DNA from: Janibacter melonis | GTDB taxonomy: Bacteria; Actinomycetota; Actinomycetes; Actinomycetales; Dermatophilaceae | Direction: 5' to 3' | NCBI RefSeq assembly: GCF_020567375.1 | Contig: NZ_JAJBZM010000001.1 | Span: 1,099,935-1,163,934, forward strand | DNA length: 64,000 nucleotides | Shown: positions 45,537-54,316 of the stretch, piece after piece | Layout of the letters: each line of letters begins with the position of its first letter | How positions within the stretch are numbered: position 1 is the first letter of the stretch | Translations under genes and position numbers: made by a program | Notes under the pieces: generated by a model | The model's input: the letters and a program-made list of their open reading frames with translations, nothing else | Told to the model about the DNA's origin: nothing | Database searches by the model: none

Positions 45537-45738
45537 GGCCTGGCCACGGACCGCAGAGGCACCTCCCGACGCGTCAGCCGGTAACGCGTGACAAGGCCCA
45601 GAATGGCGCGGCTCCGGACTTGTGAGGTCGGAGATCTGCTCGGATGAAGGAGCGGTCGCGGCACGGCGCACCGGCCGTCAGGTTGGCGACCAAGCGGCCG
45701 GAAGCGATGACCGTTCCAGGAACATGGTGCCATCTTGG

Positions 45739-45767
45739 TTGATTTTTTCGCGCATTTCGACCATACT
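45739..45767 (+). promoter_or_regulatory. Sigma-70-type promoter of the three-gene cassette
   Basis: TTGATT (45739-45744) and CATACT (45762-45767) are spaced by 17 bp in an unusually AT-rich stretch. Transcription would begin near 45774, after the GTG at 45770, which argues that the first gene starts at GTG 45806 behind AGGAA. The rest of the gap after the integrase (45537-45738) shows nothing I can name. Confidence 0.55.
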
Positions 45768-45805
45768 AGGTGAAGCAGATCGTCCCCTACACCACAGGAA
45801 TCGCC

Positions 45806-46456
45806 GTGGCTCATGCAGACCTCTCCGCCCTGATCGGCACCCACCTCTCCGACGACCTGCTCAAGCGTGCACTCCGGGCGGTGTTCCAAGCCAAGAAGGT
45901 CGCCTACGACCACTGTGCCGCAGAGTTCCTGTCGCCCTCCGACGCCGAGAACGTGCGCCCGTTCTACGCCCGCGGCAAGATCCAGGAACTCATGCGGGAG
46001 ATCGTAACGCCGGTCCCTGGCGTAGAGGCACAGACGGTGAAGTCGGACGGTTCCTTCTGGAACCACACCGAGATTGTGAGCGGTCCGGTAATCATGACCG
46101 CCCACTCGGTCCAGACGCCGTGCGGTCTGGTCGAGGGGACGGACTACCAGCTCTCTCTCGCCAGCGATCAGGACGCGCTCTTCGGGGATGACGAGCCGTC
46201 CGAGAACGCGCGCCTGTATGCCCTCCTCCTTCATAGCCCATTCCGTGGTCGCCACGATGCCGAGCAGAGGGAGTTCGCCTACCTGCCCGGGTCGGTGTAC
46301 GTCGCCTTCCCGGCACCCGGTATCAAGTACTACGTGCACCACATCAATCTGTTCACGCGGTTCCCCGACGTGATCGAACGGTTGATGCCGAACCAGTGGG
46401 ACGAGTCGGCGCGGGTCCACTACAAGTGGGCCGCGACCCAGCGGGCGAGCGCCTGA
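45806..46456 (+). CDS. Unknown protein, first gene of an XRE/ImmA cassette
   Basis: A 216-residue protein I do not recognise. It appears soluble: an N-terminal helix pair (LSDDLLKRALRAVFQAKKVA), then a beta-rich body with GSFWNHTEIVSGPVIMTAHS and PGSVYVAFPAPGIKYYVHHI, ending YKWAATQRASA. I chose GTG 45806, with AGGAA eight bases upstream, because the promoter places the transcript start after the GTG at 45770. The next gene starts 2 bp after its stop. An effector or sensor role in the cassette is possible, but nothing in the sequence proves it. Confidence 0.65.
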   Translation: MAHADLSALIGTHLSDDLLKRALRAVFQAKKVAYDHCAAEFLSPSDAENVRPFYARGKIQELMREIVTPVPGVEAQTVKSDGSFWNHTEIVSGPVIMTAHSVQTPCGLVEGTDYQLSLASDQDALFGDDEPSENARLYALLLHSPFRGRHDAEQREFAYLPGSVYVAFPAPGIKYYVHHINLFTRFPDVIERLMPNQWDESARVHYKWAATQRASA

Positions 46457-46458
46457 AG

Positions 46459-47640
46459 ATGCCTTCAAAGACTCCGGGTTTCGTCGGAGCGCGACTTCGG
46501 GAGGCACGAGAGGTTCGCAACCTGCGGGCAGTCGAGCTGTCGGAGATGTTGGGCGTATCGCCGCAGGCGGTGTCCGCATACGAGACCGACAAGAAGACAC
46601 CTAGCCCCGCGGTTGCCGAATCCATCGTTCGGATCCTCAACCTTCCGCCCGAGTTCTTCACGACGCCGGACGAACGCGGCGAACTAGAGGGGCTTCCGTT
46701 CTTTCGTTCGATGAGCGCGGCGACCAAGCAGGCGCGAACCCGGGCAGCCCGTCGGGAGCGGTGGTTGGAGCAGATCACCGACTACCTAGGCGGCATCGTC
46801 AGTTTTCCTGACGTGAACTTTCCCGACCTCTCACCTCCGGCTGATCCGCTCATGCTCACGGACGACGAAATCGAACACTTCGCGGAGGACGCCCGGAAGC
46901 ACTGGGGCATGAGCGAGGGACCGATCAACAACATGGTCTATCTGCTAGAGAACCAAGGAGCGATCGTGGCTCGCGACTCCTTCGGGGCGGCCACGCTTGA
47001 CAGCCTGACGGTTGTCTCGCCATCGTCGCGGCCCTTTGTGATGATTGGCACTGACAAGGGCACCTCGGTGCGGTGGCGCTTTGACGCAGCCCACGAGTTA
47101 GGGCACGTCCTGTTGCACGCGAATCTCGACCGTCGCCGTTTGACTAAGACGGCCGACTTCAAGCGGATCGAAGAGCAGGCCCACAGGTTCGCCGGAGCGT
47201 TCCTTCTCCCGGCAGCCCCGTTCGCCGACGACTTCTTCGCCGCGTCGCTCGACACCCTCCAAGAGATGAAGCCTCGGTGGAAGGTCTCGATTGGCGCCAT
47301 GATGATGCGCGCGAAGCAACTCGACCTGATGCCCGAGCAGACCTCTCGCCGTATGTGGATCAACTACTCTCGGCGCGGATGGCGAAGGTCGGAGCCTCTT
47401 GATGACGTCATGCCTCCCGAGATCCCAAGGCTGCTCTACAAGGCGGTTGACCTCTTCCTTGGAGACGGCGTACACAATGCCGACGATCTCCGCGCCGGCG
47501 TTCGCCTTTCGGATCGCGACATTGAGGCGCTTTGCTCCCTCCCGGAGGGCCACCTCTCCGGCATCGCCCACGCGCCGGTTGGGCTCCGAGAGGATCATGC
47601 CGAAAATGCGCAGATCATCCACTTCCCCAGACAGTCATGA
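46459..47640 (+). CDS. XRE-family regulator with ImmA/IrrE metallopeptidase domain (second cassette)
   Basis: A 393-residue protein. The HTH_3 domain (about 8-65) reads LREAREVRNLRAVELSEMLG and SPQAVSAYETDKKTP. The zinc motif HELGH is at 212-216, inside FDAAHELGHVLLHANLDRR. The last 150 residues are helical and hold an MMMRAKQLDL stretch typical of this family. It differs clearly from the XRE/ImmA protein at 31032-32165, so the element holds two such systems. Its stop overlaps the next gene by 4 bp (ATGA). It is probably the regulator, and perhaps the protease trigger, of the cassette. Confidence 0.85.
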   Translation: MPSKTPGFVGARLREAREVRNLRAVELSEMLGVSPQAVSAYETDKKTPSPAVAESIVRILNLPPEFFTTPDERGELEGLPFFRSMSAATKQARTRAARRERWLEQITDYLGGIVSFPDVNFPDLSPPADPLMLTDDEIEHFAEDARKHWGMSEGPINNMVYLLENQGAIVARDSFGAATLDSLTVVSPSSRPFVMIGTDKGTSVRWRFDAAHELGHVLLHANLDRRRLTKTADFKRIEEQAHRFAGAFLLPAAPFADDFFAASLDTLQEMKPRWKVSIGAMMMRAKQLDLMPEQTSRRMWINYSRRGWRRSEPLDDVMPPEIPRLLYKAVDLFLGDGVHNADDLRAGVRLSDRDIEALCSLPEGHLSGIAHAPVGLREDHAENAQIIHFPRQS

Positions 47641-48443
47641 CCCGTCAGGCAGAAATTCACGCTTGGGCGTCCGAGATCTACGACCCCAACGATCCCTCAA
47701 GGGTGGACTTCACCACCCAGGACGCGGCGTATCAGGCCTTCGAGGAATCGCTGCGAGTCATCAAAGGCACTCTTGGTAGGTGGTGGCTGAAGCGCGAGCT
47801 GCACCCTCGCGCGAGTCACCTCGGAGGAGTCCTGGGGTTGGACGCGGCGGATGAGCCCGCGGGAGCGATAACGCTGTACCGGATATTCAATCTGGCCTAC
47901 GAGTTGCACGAAGCCCGCACCGTTCCGGGACTTGAAGCCTTCGTCCGCGGACTACGCTCGCGGTCGCTGACAGACGCAGCTGCCGAGATGTGCGCTGTCC
48001 GGCATTGCGCCCGCGCCGGCGAGGGTGTCGAGTTTGTTGAGCCGCAATCTTCGGCCAGCCGCTCACCTGACGCGGTTGTCGTCCTCGGCGGTCGCCGTGT
48101 GTCGGTGGAGGTCAAAGCACGCGCCGAGTTGCCCTTGACCGACTACGCCGAGCGCAAGATTGCCAGCACTCTCGGTGCCGCGCGAAAGCAGCTGCCCTCC
48201 TCCGGCCCCTCGCTGATTTACCTTCGACTATCTCCGCCCTGGTCTGAGGACGAGGCCACACTGAACTCAGTTGCAGAGGCCTGCGATAAGTTCTTGTTCA
48301 ACTCGAGGCGCGTCAACGCAGTCGTACTAATGCTCGAACGACGGTTGCCTCATCCGGACCGAGGAGGCATGGCGTTTCAAACCGGAACCCTCACGATTGC
48401 AAGTCGAAATCCACGAGTGCCCTTGGACGAAGTTCAGGACTGA
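47637..48443 (+). CDS. PD-(D/E)XK-like protein, third gene of the XRE/ImmA cassette
   Basis: A 268-residue protein of no family I know. The centre reads SPDAVVVLGGRRVSVEVKAR: Pro144-Asp145, twelve residues, Glu158-Val-Lys160. That is the PD-(D/E)XK nuclease pattern, with alternating hydrophobic residues as expected for its core strands. The N-terminal half is helical (RWWLKRELHPRASHLGGVLG) and may be a sensing domain. It is the last of three tightly packed genes and converges on gajB. A nuclease effector is the best guess, based only on this motif. Confidence 0.65.
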   Translation: MTRQAEIHAWASEIYDPNDPSRVDFTTQDAAYQAFEESLRVIKGTLGRWWLKRELHPRASHLGGVLGLDAADEPAGAITLYRIFNLAYELHEARTVPGLEAFVRGLRSRSLTDAAAEMCAVRHCARAGEGVEFVEPQSSASRSPDAVVVLGGRRVSVEVKARAELPLTDYAERKIASTLGAARKQLPSSGPSLIYLRLSPPWSEDEATLNSVAEACDKFLFNSRRVNAVVLMLERRLPHPDRGGMAFQTGTLTIASRNPRVPLDEVQD

Positions 48444-48546
48444 GGACCGCTCCGAAATGTAGGCCTCACGTGAACTGCGCTCGGCAGGCAGGCAGGCATG
48501 CCGCCGTCTCCCCGGTTCAGTTCTCCGCTTTGTTGGCTGATTCTGG

Positions 48547-50133
48547 TCAGGGAGTCGCCGACTTGGGGTTGGTGGTCTTGCGTGCGCCTCGCTTCTTCGG
48601 TGGTGGTGTCGCCGGGAAGACCTCGATCGTGCGGTAGCGAGCCCTGGTCGTCGCGACGTAGATCTTGCGGTGCAGGTCCTCAGTGACGGTGAGTCCGGCG
48701 CCGAGCGCCTTCCGTTCGTTGTCGCGAAGCGAGACGCCGACGATGTCCCACTCCCCACCCTTGGCCTGGTGGGTGGTCAGGCCCGGGACAGGGCGTCCGG
48801 GGTGGGTCATACGTGACTGGAGCGCGGCGAGCCGGCCTGTGTGTGCCGCGTGGGGCCGGCGCAGAGTCCGGGCGGACACCGTGCCGATGACCGCGACGAG
48901 CTCGAGGTAGGCGGACTTCACCGCGGCCGCAGTACCGGGCTTGAGGGTCTCGATGACACCCTGGAGGTCGGGTTCGAGCTGCCGCGGGACGTCGGTGTCC
49001 TGGATGTTCAAGGCGGTGAGGGCGTCGCCGAGGTAGGTCGCGTTGAGGTCGAGGACGTTCCGGGTGACGTGGTTGAGCAGGATGGTGGCAGCGGCCTCCT
49101 CGTAGCCGCCCTTGAACGAGTGGTACGCGAGCGGGAGAACGCCTCCGCCGATCGCCCAGAGGTCCTTCCACCACAGTGCGATGGCGACGTCGAGGTCGGC
49201 GGGGTCCGTGGGGAGGATGACGCCGGTGCCGCTGCGGAGGTCGTTGGCAAGCTCGGCCTGCTCCTCGGTCTGCCACCGGAACGACTGGGTGAGCGGGAGC
49301 GTCGGGACGCTGTTGCGGGCGAGGAGTTCAGGCACAACGTCGGGCTTGGCGCCGCGGAATAGGTAGAGCGCCTGCCAGGGGTCTCCGACCAGGGTGACGG
49401 TGACGCCCGCTGCGATGGCCGCTTCGATGATCGCGATGTCGAGTTCGTTGGCGTCGAAGACCTCGTCGACGACCAAGGCCCGGAGTTGTTGACCAAGGCG
49501 CATCTGGATGCGGGCGGCGCAGTCGGGCAGGGCGAGGGCGTGCTCGAGGATGGAGCGGACGTCGTCGTGCGTGCAGATGCCCTGCTTCATCAAAGGGACG
49601 ATGTTGACCGCTGGGACGCGGTAGGCGTGCTTCTCCGCGAACAAGCCCGTCATGTGGAGCGCACGACCGCGGAGGCTGAGCTCGTAGATGGAGCGGGTGG
49701 AGACAGTGCCGCCGCAGGAGGCCCAGCTGTCGCGAATGTCGAGGGTGACGTTCCCGTCGGGCCACAGCGTCTTCGCGTCGGGCCACTCGACGAGTCCTTC
49801 CCGGAGGAGGTCGTGGAGGAGATCGGACATGATGGTGTCGAGGGTGACGATGCGGTGGGGCCAGGCGAGCGCTTCGGTGCCCCAGAGTCGTTGGACGCGG
49901 CGGCGCAGGTTGTAGGTCGCGGCGCGTGTGAAGCTGACGGCGACGACGGCGCGGGGGTCGTGGCGGTGTTCGGCGGCGAAGCGGTGAACGCCGAACCGTT
50001 GTGCGGACACGGTAGTCTTCCCCGTGCCGGGGCCTGCTTCGATGAAGATGTTCTTCACGCTGGTGGCGGCGGCGTGCCGCTGCTGCGCGGTCAGTGTGTC
50101 GATCGCGCCGGCGTGAGCGAGAGCACCTGTCAC
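48547..50133 (-). CDS. gajB: Gabija helicase GajB (UvrD-like)
   Basis: A 528-residue superfamily 1 helicase. Walker A is [10 protein letters not shown] (about 32-41), followed by [18 protein letters not shown] (motif Ia), [12 protein letters not shown] (motif II region), [13 protein letters not shown] (motif III) and [15 protein letters not shown] and YVATTRAR near the end. It is shorter than UvrD, as GajB proteins are. The GTG at 50133 overlaps the gajA stop by 4 bp. In Gabija, GajB works with GajA to block phage, sensing DNA ends or termini. Confidence 0.88.
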   Translation of the reverse strand: MTGALAHAGAIDTLTAQQRHAAATSVKNIFIEAGPGTGKTTVSAQRFGVHRFAAEHRHDPRAVVAVSFTRAATYNLRRRVQRLWGTEALAWPHRIVTLDTIMSDLLHDLLREGLVEWPDAKTLWPDGNVTLDIRDSWASCGGTVSTRSIYELSLRGRALHMTGLFAEKHAYRVPAVNIVPLMKQGICTHDDVRSILEHALALPDCAARIQMRLGQQLRALVVDEVFDANELDIAIIEAAIAAGVTVTLVGDPWQALYLFRGAKPDVVPELLARNSVPTLPLTQSFRWQTEEQAELANDLRSGTGVILPTDPADLDVAIALWWKDLWAIGGGVLPLAYHSFKGGYEEAAATILLNHVTRNVLDLNATYLGDALTALNIQDTDVPRQLEPDLQGVIETLKPGTAAAVKSAYLELVAVIGTVSARTLRRPHAAHTGRLAALQSRMTHPGRPVPGLTTHQAKGGEWDIVGVSLRDNERKALGAGLTVTEDLHRKIYVATTRARYRTIEVFPATPPPKKRGARKTTNPKSATP

Positions 50134-52196
50134 AGCAGGTCGAGGTCCTTCAGCATCTGAGTCGTAGCCGCCTCCTGGGCCTGCGCCTGGGCCGTGTCGC
50201 CCCCGGGGTCGTCGGCTGGTGTCGATCCTGCCGAACCGCCGGGCGCAGCTGGAGGCGCCGGAGGGGGCGCGGGCGGCGTCGGGTCGGCATAAAGGAAATC
50301 GAAGACGGTCACGTACGGTTGGGGCACGTGCACGTCGATATTGCCGGTGTACCGGGCGTCGCGGAGGCGTCCGGCGAGGGCTTCGGCGAACTCGCCCTTC
50401 TTCGACGCGCCGGGGCCGGCTTTGACGGTCGCGCCGCCCTGCTTGTGCTGACCCCGGAAGATGTCTCGGACGGCCTCGGGGGTGACGTCGGCCGGCACCT
50501 CGAGGGCGAGGTCGGTGAGCGCGCCTGCGATGTGCGCTTCGTTGTGTTCCGTGAGCTGAGGCTCCAGGGTCGGGTGGCTGTGCTCGACGAGCAGGACGCC
50601 TGGGTCATGGTCAGGTGCCCACGACGGCTGGTCGGGTGCCTCGGTGAAGTCCTTATCGCTGTCACGGAGGACGGCGACGCGGCCGACCAGCTCGTGGTCG
50701 CGGGTGGCGAGGAGCCGTACTGACCACGGACCGACCTTCGTGCCCATCGGGACGATGCTGAGCGCGTCGATGAACGCCTGCTTGTCCTCGTCGTCGCCCG
50801 CCCATGCCCACCCGAGCTCGCGTAGGACGGCCGCTTCAGTGACGCCCTCGACGAGCAGGACCCGGTCGGCGAACAACGACGCGGACCGACTGGCGTCCAG
50901 GTGTAGGCGGGCCTTGCGCAGTACCTCGTCCGGCTTGGTGAGGGGGATGTCCGCTATGGCGCGCGACACCGGGCGGCCCTGGTTGTCGCGGCGGATGATG
51001 ACCAGCTCGGTCGGATCGCAGGAGGTGATGATGTCGGTCGCGTGGCTCGACAGGATCACCTGCAGCTCGGGACGCAACTGCACCTGCCGTCGTAGGTACC
51101 GCACAAGGGAGTGCTGCAGCTGCGGGTGCAGGTGCGCCTCGGGTTCTTCGATGAGGAGGGTCACGTGGAACGGGCTGTCGGGGAAGAACGAGTCCTCGAC
51201 ACTCTCGCTCTCGGCCCGGGCCTGTGCGAGAACGCGGTCGGCGTCGGCGAGCTCTTCCTCGGTCGGCTGCGCAGCCTGCTGCTGCGGGGGTGGGGCGGCA
51301 GCCTGAGCGGCGGCCTGGGCGGCTTGCGCAGCAGCTGCCTGGGCAGCTTGAGCTGCTGCCGCCGCGGCGGCGATCTGGGTGGCGTCAGGGATGGCGGCCA
51401 GGGTGACAGCGATGTGGAGCAGGTTCACGTACCCGAGCGCGACGACCTCCAGCGGCAAAGCGTCCGAACGGCCCTCGAAGTTGGCGAGCATCAGCTCCAG
51501 CACCCGGGCGAGGTAGCGGTCATCGACGACCTGTCCGCGGATGTAGGGCCACTTGCGGGACACGCCGGCCGAGATCGCTCGCAACTGCTCCCCCACCCGG
51601 CCCTCCAGAGCCTCGAGTACGTCGTGAGTAGCGAGTTGCTCGAGCAGCCGGGACGCGTGTGCGCGCAGGTCGGTCAGGTCACGGCCGTGCCCCCGGTTCT
51701 GCTGCTGGGCACGCAGAAGCTCGACCAGGACACGGGCCTCGCGACGCGACAGCTCATCGAGCGGGTTCCGCCACGCCGGCAGATGGATCAGCAGAATCTT
51801 GTCCTCAACACCGCTGGTGGATGCCGTCAGAACCTTCGTGTTGATGGCGCCCATGCTGCGATGCATGGTCCGCGCCCACTCCGCCGCGACCGTTCCCGGG
51901 ACCGACCGCCCGCTCTGGTCCTGCAGCTGTTTGCCGAGCGGTCCTTCGTCCACCGCGTGCCCCTCGAACTTGTATTCAAGCTCGATGTCGCGGTCGCCTG
52001 TCCCGAGCGCCGCAGCGGAGTGCCGCGGCAAGTACGGGAACCGTTCAGTGTGCGCCAGATACACGGCGTCGCCGAACGTGGTCTTGCCGCCACCGTTCGC
52101 GCCCGCGATGACCGTGAACCGACCGGGGAGGGAGACCTCCAACGGGTAGTCGACCGAGCCCCGCAGGCCCCGCACCCGAACACGGCTTAAGTACAC
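50130..52196 (-). CDS. gajA: Gabija nuclease GajA (OLD-family ATPase/Toprim)
   Basis: A 688-residue OLD-family protein. The ABC-type ATPase half has Walker [10 protein letters not shown] (32-40), and a second part carries [17 protein letters not shown] and SSHATDII. The Toprim nuclease follows, opening with [17 protein letters not shown]. Between the ATPase halves is an Ala/Gln/Pro-rich insertion (about 280-320) that is unusual for the family. The C-terminus is another Ala/Pro/Gly/Gln tail. I prefer GTG 52196, behind GAGGAAGG at good spacing, over GTG 52235. With gajB it forms a Gabija anti-phage pair. Confidence 0.88.
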   Translation of the reverse strand: MYLSRVRVRGLRGSVDYPLEVSLPGRFTVIAGANGGGKTTFGDAVYLAHTERFPYLPRHSAAALGTGDRDIELEYKFEGHAVDEGPLGKQLQDQSGRSVPGTVAAEWARTMHRSMGAINTKVLTASTSGVEDKILLIHLPAWRNPLDELSRREARVLVELLRAQQQNRGHGRDLTDLRAHASRLLEQLATHDVLEALEGRVGEQLRAISAGVSRKWPYIRGQVVDDRYLARVLELMLANFEGRSDALPLEVVALGYVNLLHIAVTLAAIPDATQIAAAAAAAQAAQAAAAQAAQAAAQAAAPPPQQQAAQPTEEELADADRVLAQARAESESVEDSFFPDSPFHVTLLIEEPEAHLHPQLQHSLVRYLRRQVQLRPELQVILSSHATDIITSCDPTELVIIRRDNQGRPVSRAIADIPLTKPDEVLRKARLHLDASRSASLFADRVLLVEGVTEAAVLRELGWAWAGDDEDKQAFIDALSIVPMGTKVGPWSVRLLATRDHELVGRVAVLRDSDKDFTEAPDQPSWAPDHDPGVLLVEHSHPTLEPQLTEHNEAHIAGALTDLALEVPADVTPEAVRDIFRGQHKQGGATVKAGPGASKKGEFAEALAGRLRDARYTGNIDVHVPQPYVTVFDFLYADPTPPAPPPAPPAAPGGSAGSTPADDPGGDTAQAQAQEAATTQMLKDLDLL

Positions 52197-52446
52197 AGCG
52201 TCGTCCTTCCTCGCACGCGGCAACGGGGGCCGCACGACATCTACCGAACCCTACCGACGGGCCCACCGACATGTGCAGTCCAGCGCTGCCATGCAACGTC
52301 CCAGACGTGCGTGGTCACAACGGTTTGGTACGGCGGCAAGAGCGCATCATTCCGCCAAAAGGTCACCGCACGCGCGGGTCAACTGGCAGCACCGGGGTCC
52401 GGAGATAGGCCCTCCGAACGGCCAGATCGAGCCCCTCACGCTAAAT

Positions 52447-52468
52447 TTCTTGCGGACTCTGTGCGGAC
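52447..52468. repeat. Candidate integrase arm site, right end
   Basis: Matches 30298-30319 in 21 of 22 positions in the same orientation, with TGCGGAC twice 11 bp apart. It ends 43 bp before the 19-bp core; on the left the distance from core to arm is 124 bp. Such asymmetry is usual for phage-type attachment sites. Confidence 0.6.
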
Positions 52469-52492
52469 GCAGAGGGGCTACACCCCCTCTGC
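52469..52492 (-). terminator. Terminator hairpin supplied to ychF by the element
   Basis: GCAGAGGGG (52469-52477) pairs perfectly with CCCCTCTGC (52484-52492) around a 6-nt loop. Read on the minus strand it follows the ychF stop by 19 bp. It could end ychF transcripts and shield the element from read-through, replacing the terminator displaced by integration. Confidence 0.6.
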
Positions 52493-52511
52493 CCTGCGCA
52501 AACGCGTCGAG

Positions 52512-52530
52512 TCAGACGTTGAAGCGGAAC
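52512..52530. repeat. Right attachment site copy (19-bp direct repeat within ychF)
   Basis: Identical to 30155-30173. It encodes the last five residues of YchF plus the stop codon on the minus strand. Confidence 0.88.
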
Positions 52531-53597
52531 TCCACGACGTCGCCGTCCTGCATGACGTAGTCCTTGCCCTCCATGCGCACCTTGCCGGCCTCCTTGGCCT
52601 TCTGCATCGTGCCGAGGGTGTCGAGGTCCTCGAAGGAGACGATCTCGGCCTTGATGAACCCGCGCTGGAAGTCGGTGTGGATGACCCCAGCCGCCTGCGG
52701 CGCGGTCCAGCCCTGACCGATCGTCCAGGCGCGTGACTCCTTCGGGCCGGCCGTGAGGTAGGTCTGCAGCCCCAGCGTGTGGAAGCCGGTGCGCGCGAGC
52801 TGGTCCAGACCCGACTCGGTCGCGCCGAAGCCCTCGAGCATCTCCTGGGCGTCCTCGGGGGACATCTCCATGAGGTCCATCTCGAGCTTGGCGTTGAGGA
52901 AGACGGCGTCCGCCGGCGCGACGAGCTCGGCGAGCGAGGTCTTCAGCGCGTCGTCGGTCAGCTGGTCCTCGTCGAGGTTGAAGACGTAGATGAAGGGCTT
53001 GGTCGTCAGCAGCCCGAGCGAGCGCGCCTCGTCGAGGTCGACGCCGGCGGCCTCGCCCGCGGCGTAGAGGGTCTTGCCCTCCTCGAGGACCTTCTGCGCG
53101 ACGAGCGCGTTCTCGTGGAGCGGCTTGGACTCCTTCTTGATGCGGGCCTCCTTCTCGAGGCGCACGACGGCCTTCTCGAGGGTCTGGAGGTCGGCGAGGA
53201 TGAGCTCGGTGTGGATCGTCTCGATGTCGGACTCGGGCGAGACCTTGCCGTCGACGTGGACGACGTCGCCGTCCTCGAAGGCGCGCACCACCTGGCAGAT
53301 CGCGTCGGCCTCACGGATGTTCGCGAGGAACTTGTTGCCCAGCCCCTCGCCCTCGGACGCGCCGCGCACGATGCCGGCGATGTCGACGAAGGAGACCGTC
53401 GCGGGGAGGATCTTCTCGGAGCCGTGGATCTCGGCGAGCCGCTCGAGCCGGGGGTCCGGCAGAGGGACGACGCCGACGTTCGGCTCGATGGTCGCGAAGG
53501 GGTAGTTCGCGGCGAGGACGTTGTTCTTCGTCAGAGCGTTGAACATCGTCGACTTGCCGACGTTGGGGAGACCGACGATTCCGATGGTGAGTGCCAC
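52512..53597 (-). CDS. ychF: Ribosome-binding ATPase YchF, target gene of the integrated element
   Basis: A 361-residue Obg-family protein. G1 is [12 protein letters not shown] (about 6-17) and G3 is [17 protein letters not shown]. The NLDE sequence in [12 protein letters not shown] corresponds to the NxxE that gives YchF preference for ATP. The C-terminal TGS domain ends [10 protein letters not shown]. It is full length, so integration restored the coding end exactly: the last 19 bp are the attachment core. YchF binds 70S ribosomes and responds to oxidative stress. Confidence 0.96.
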   Translation of the reverse strand: MALTIGIVGLPNVGKSTMFNALTKNNVLAANYPFATIEPNVGVVPLPDPRLERLAEIHGSEKILPATVSFVDIAGIVRGASEGEGLGNKFLANIREADAICQVVRAFEDGDVVHVDGKVSPESDIETIHTELILADLQTLEKAVVRLEKEARIKKESKPLHENALVAQKVLEEGKTLYAAGEAAGVDLDEARSLGLLTTKPFIYVFNLDEDQLTDDALKTSLAELVAPADAVFLNAKLEMDLMEMSPEDAQEMLEGFGATESGLDQLARTGFHTLGLQTYLTAGPKESRAWTIGQGWTAPQAAGVIHTDFQRGFIKAEIVSFEDLDTLGTMQKAKEAGKVRMEGKDYVMQDGDVVEFRFNV

Positions 53598-53663
53598 GGG
53601 GACAGGAGTCTACCGGCGGGCGAAGGGAGGTCCTGCTCACCCCTTCGCGCCGGGGCCGGTGCG

Positions 53664-53689
53664 GCCCTCGGGCGGCGTCGGCCGAGGGC
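53664..53689 (-). terminator. Hairpin after the Nudix gene
   Basis: GCCCTCGG (53664-53671) and CCGAGGGC (53682-53689) form an 8-bp perfect stem four bases beyond the Nudix stop codon on the minus strand. The rest of the gap to ychF holds one CCCCTTCG octamer facing a degenerate copy. A weak terminator is likely. Confidence 0.5.
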
Positions 53690-53693
53690 GTCC

Positions 53694-54239
53694 TCAGCGG
53701 TCCTGCGAGTTCTCCAGGTAGCGGGTCGGGCCGGGCGTCGCGACCTGCTGGATCATCTCGACCGTGTACGGCGCGACGTGGTCCGCGAGGTCGTCCGGTG
53801 CGACCCAGTGGACCGCCCGGATCTCGCGGGGCTGGAGCACCGCACGCTCCATGAGCGCGGAGTCGACGGTGCCGAGGTCGAAGAGGAGGAGCAGGGCGTC
53901 GTCCCACCCGCGGTAGGGCGGCAGCCAGTTGACCGCGGCGAGGGACCCGACGGGCAGGTCGAGACCGAGCTCCTCGGTGACCTCGCGATGGACGCAGGTG
54001 GCCGGGGACTCCCCCGGGTCGACGACCCCGCCGGGCAGGTCCCACGCGCTCTTGTAGACGAGCTCGCACAGGAGCACCTCGCCGCGCTCGTTGCGCAGCA
54101 GGCCCTGGGCGATGAGCCGCTTCGTCGGCAGCCGGTCGTTGAGGACCTGGATGAAGGCGAGCTGACCGGACTCCGTGCTGAGGTCGGGGCGCGGGGCGGA
54201 GGCCTTCACCTCCTCCTCGCGGGGCTCGTCACGAGTCAT
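53694..54239 (-). CDS. Nudix hydrolase
   Basis: A 181-residue protein with a complete Nudix box: GGVVDPGESPATCVHREVTE then ELGL (about 90-113), giving the metal-binding REVTEEL helix. The strand before it, LLRNERGEVLLCELVYKSAW, and WDLPGG are typical. It should hydrolyse a nucleoside diphosphate linked to another group; the substrate is not predictable. A 25-residue acidic N-terminal extension precedes the fold. It is divergent from rmuC with 77 bp between starts. Confidence 0.9.
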   Translation of the reverse strand: MTRDEPREEEVKASAPRPDLSTESGQLAFIQVLNDRLPTKRLIAQGLLRNERGEVLLCELVYKSAWDLPGGVVDPGESPATCVHREVTEELGLDLPVGSLAAVNWLPPYRGWDDALLLLFDLGTVDSALMERAVLQPREIRAVHWVAPDDLADHVAPYTVEMIQQVATPGPTRYLENSQDR

Positions 54240-54316
54240 GCTGCGAGGCTACCCGCGCCGGCGCGTCGCGCCCCGGGCGGACCCCGGCTGTCGGAGGGCG
54301 GTGGTTGGGTGACGCC

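Larger units (their letters stand above)
52197..52511. other. Right-end non-coding region of the element
   Basis: These 315 bp hold the gajA start region and the right terminus. I see no further gene. Features are the 22-bp arm-like repeat (52447-52468), a strong hairpin (52469-52492) and then the attachment site. The gajA promoter must lie here but I cannot place it. Confidence 0.6.
30155..52530. mobile_element. 22.4-kb integrated defence element in the 3' end of ychF
   Basis: A 19-bp sequence, TCAGACGTTGAAGCGGAAC, occurs at 30155-30173 and 52512-52530 in the same orientation. The right copy is the last 19 bp of ychF read on the minus strand, including its stop codon, so ychF is left whole. 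Between the copies are a tyrosine integrase, an excisionase, a broken relaxase and at least four sets of defence genes. GC is visibly lower in several genes and codon choice differs. The octamer CGAAGGGG, common on both sides, nearly vanishes inside. Together these define the limits well; mobility today has not been shown. Confidence 0.88.

Noticed and set aside
45770-45805. GTG 45770 as start of the unknown cassette gene
   Set aside because: The promoter at 45739-45767 would begin the transcript after this codon; GTG 45806 has AGGAA at a suitable distance.
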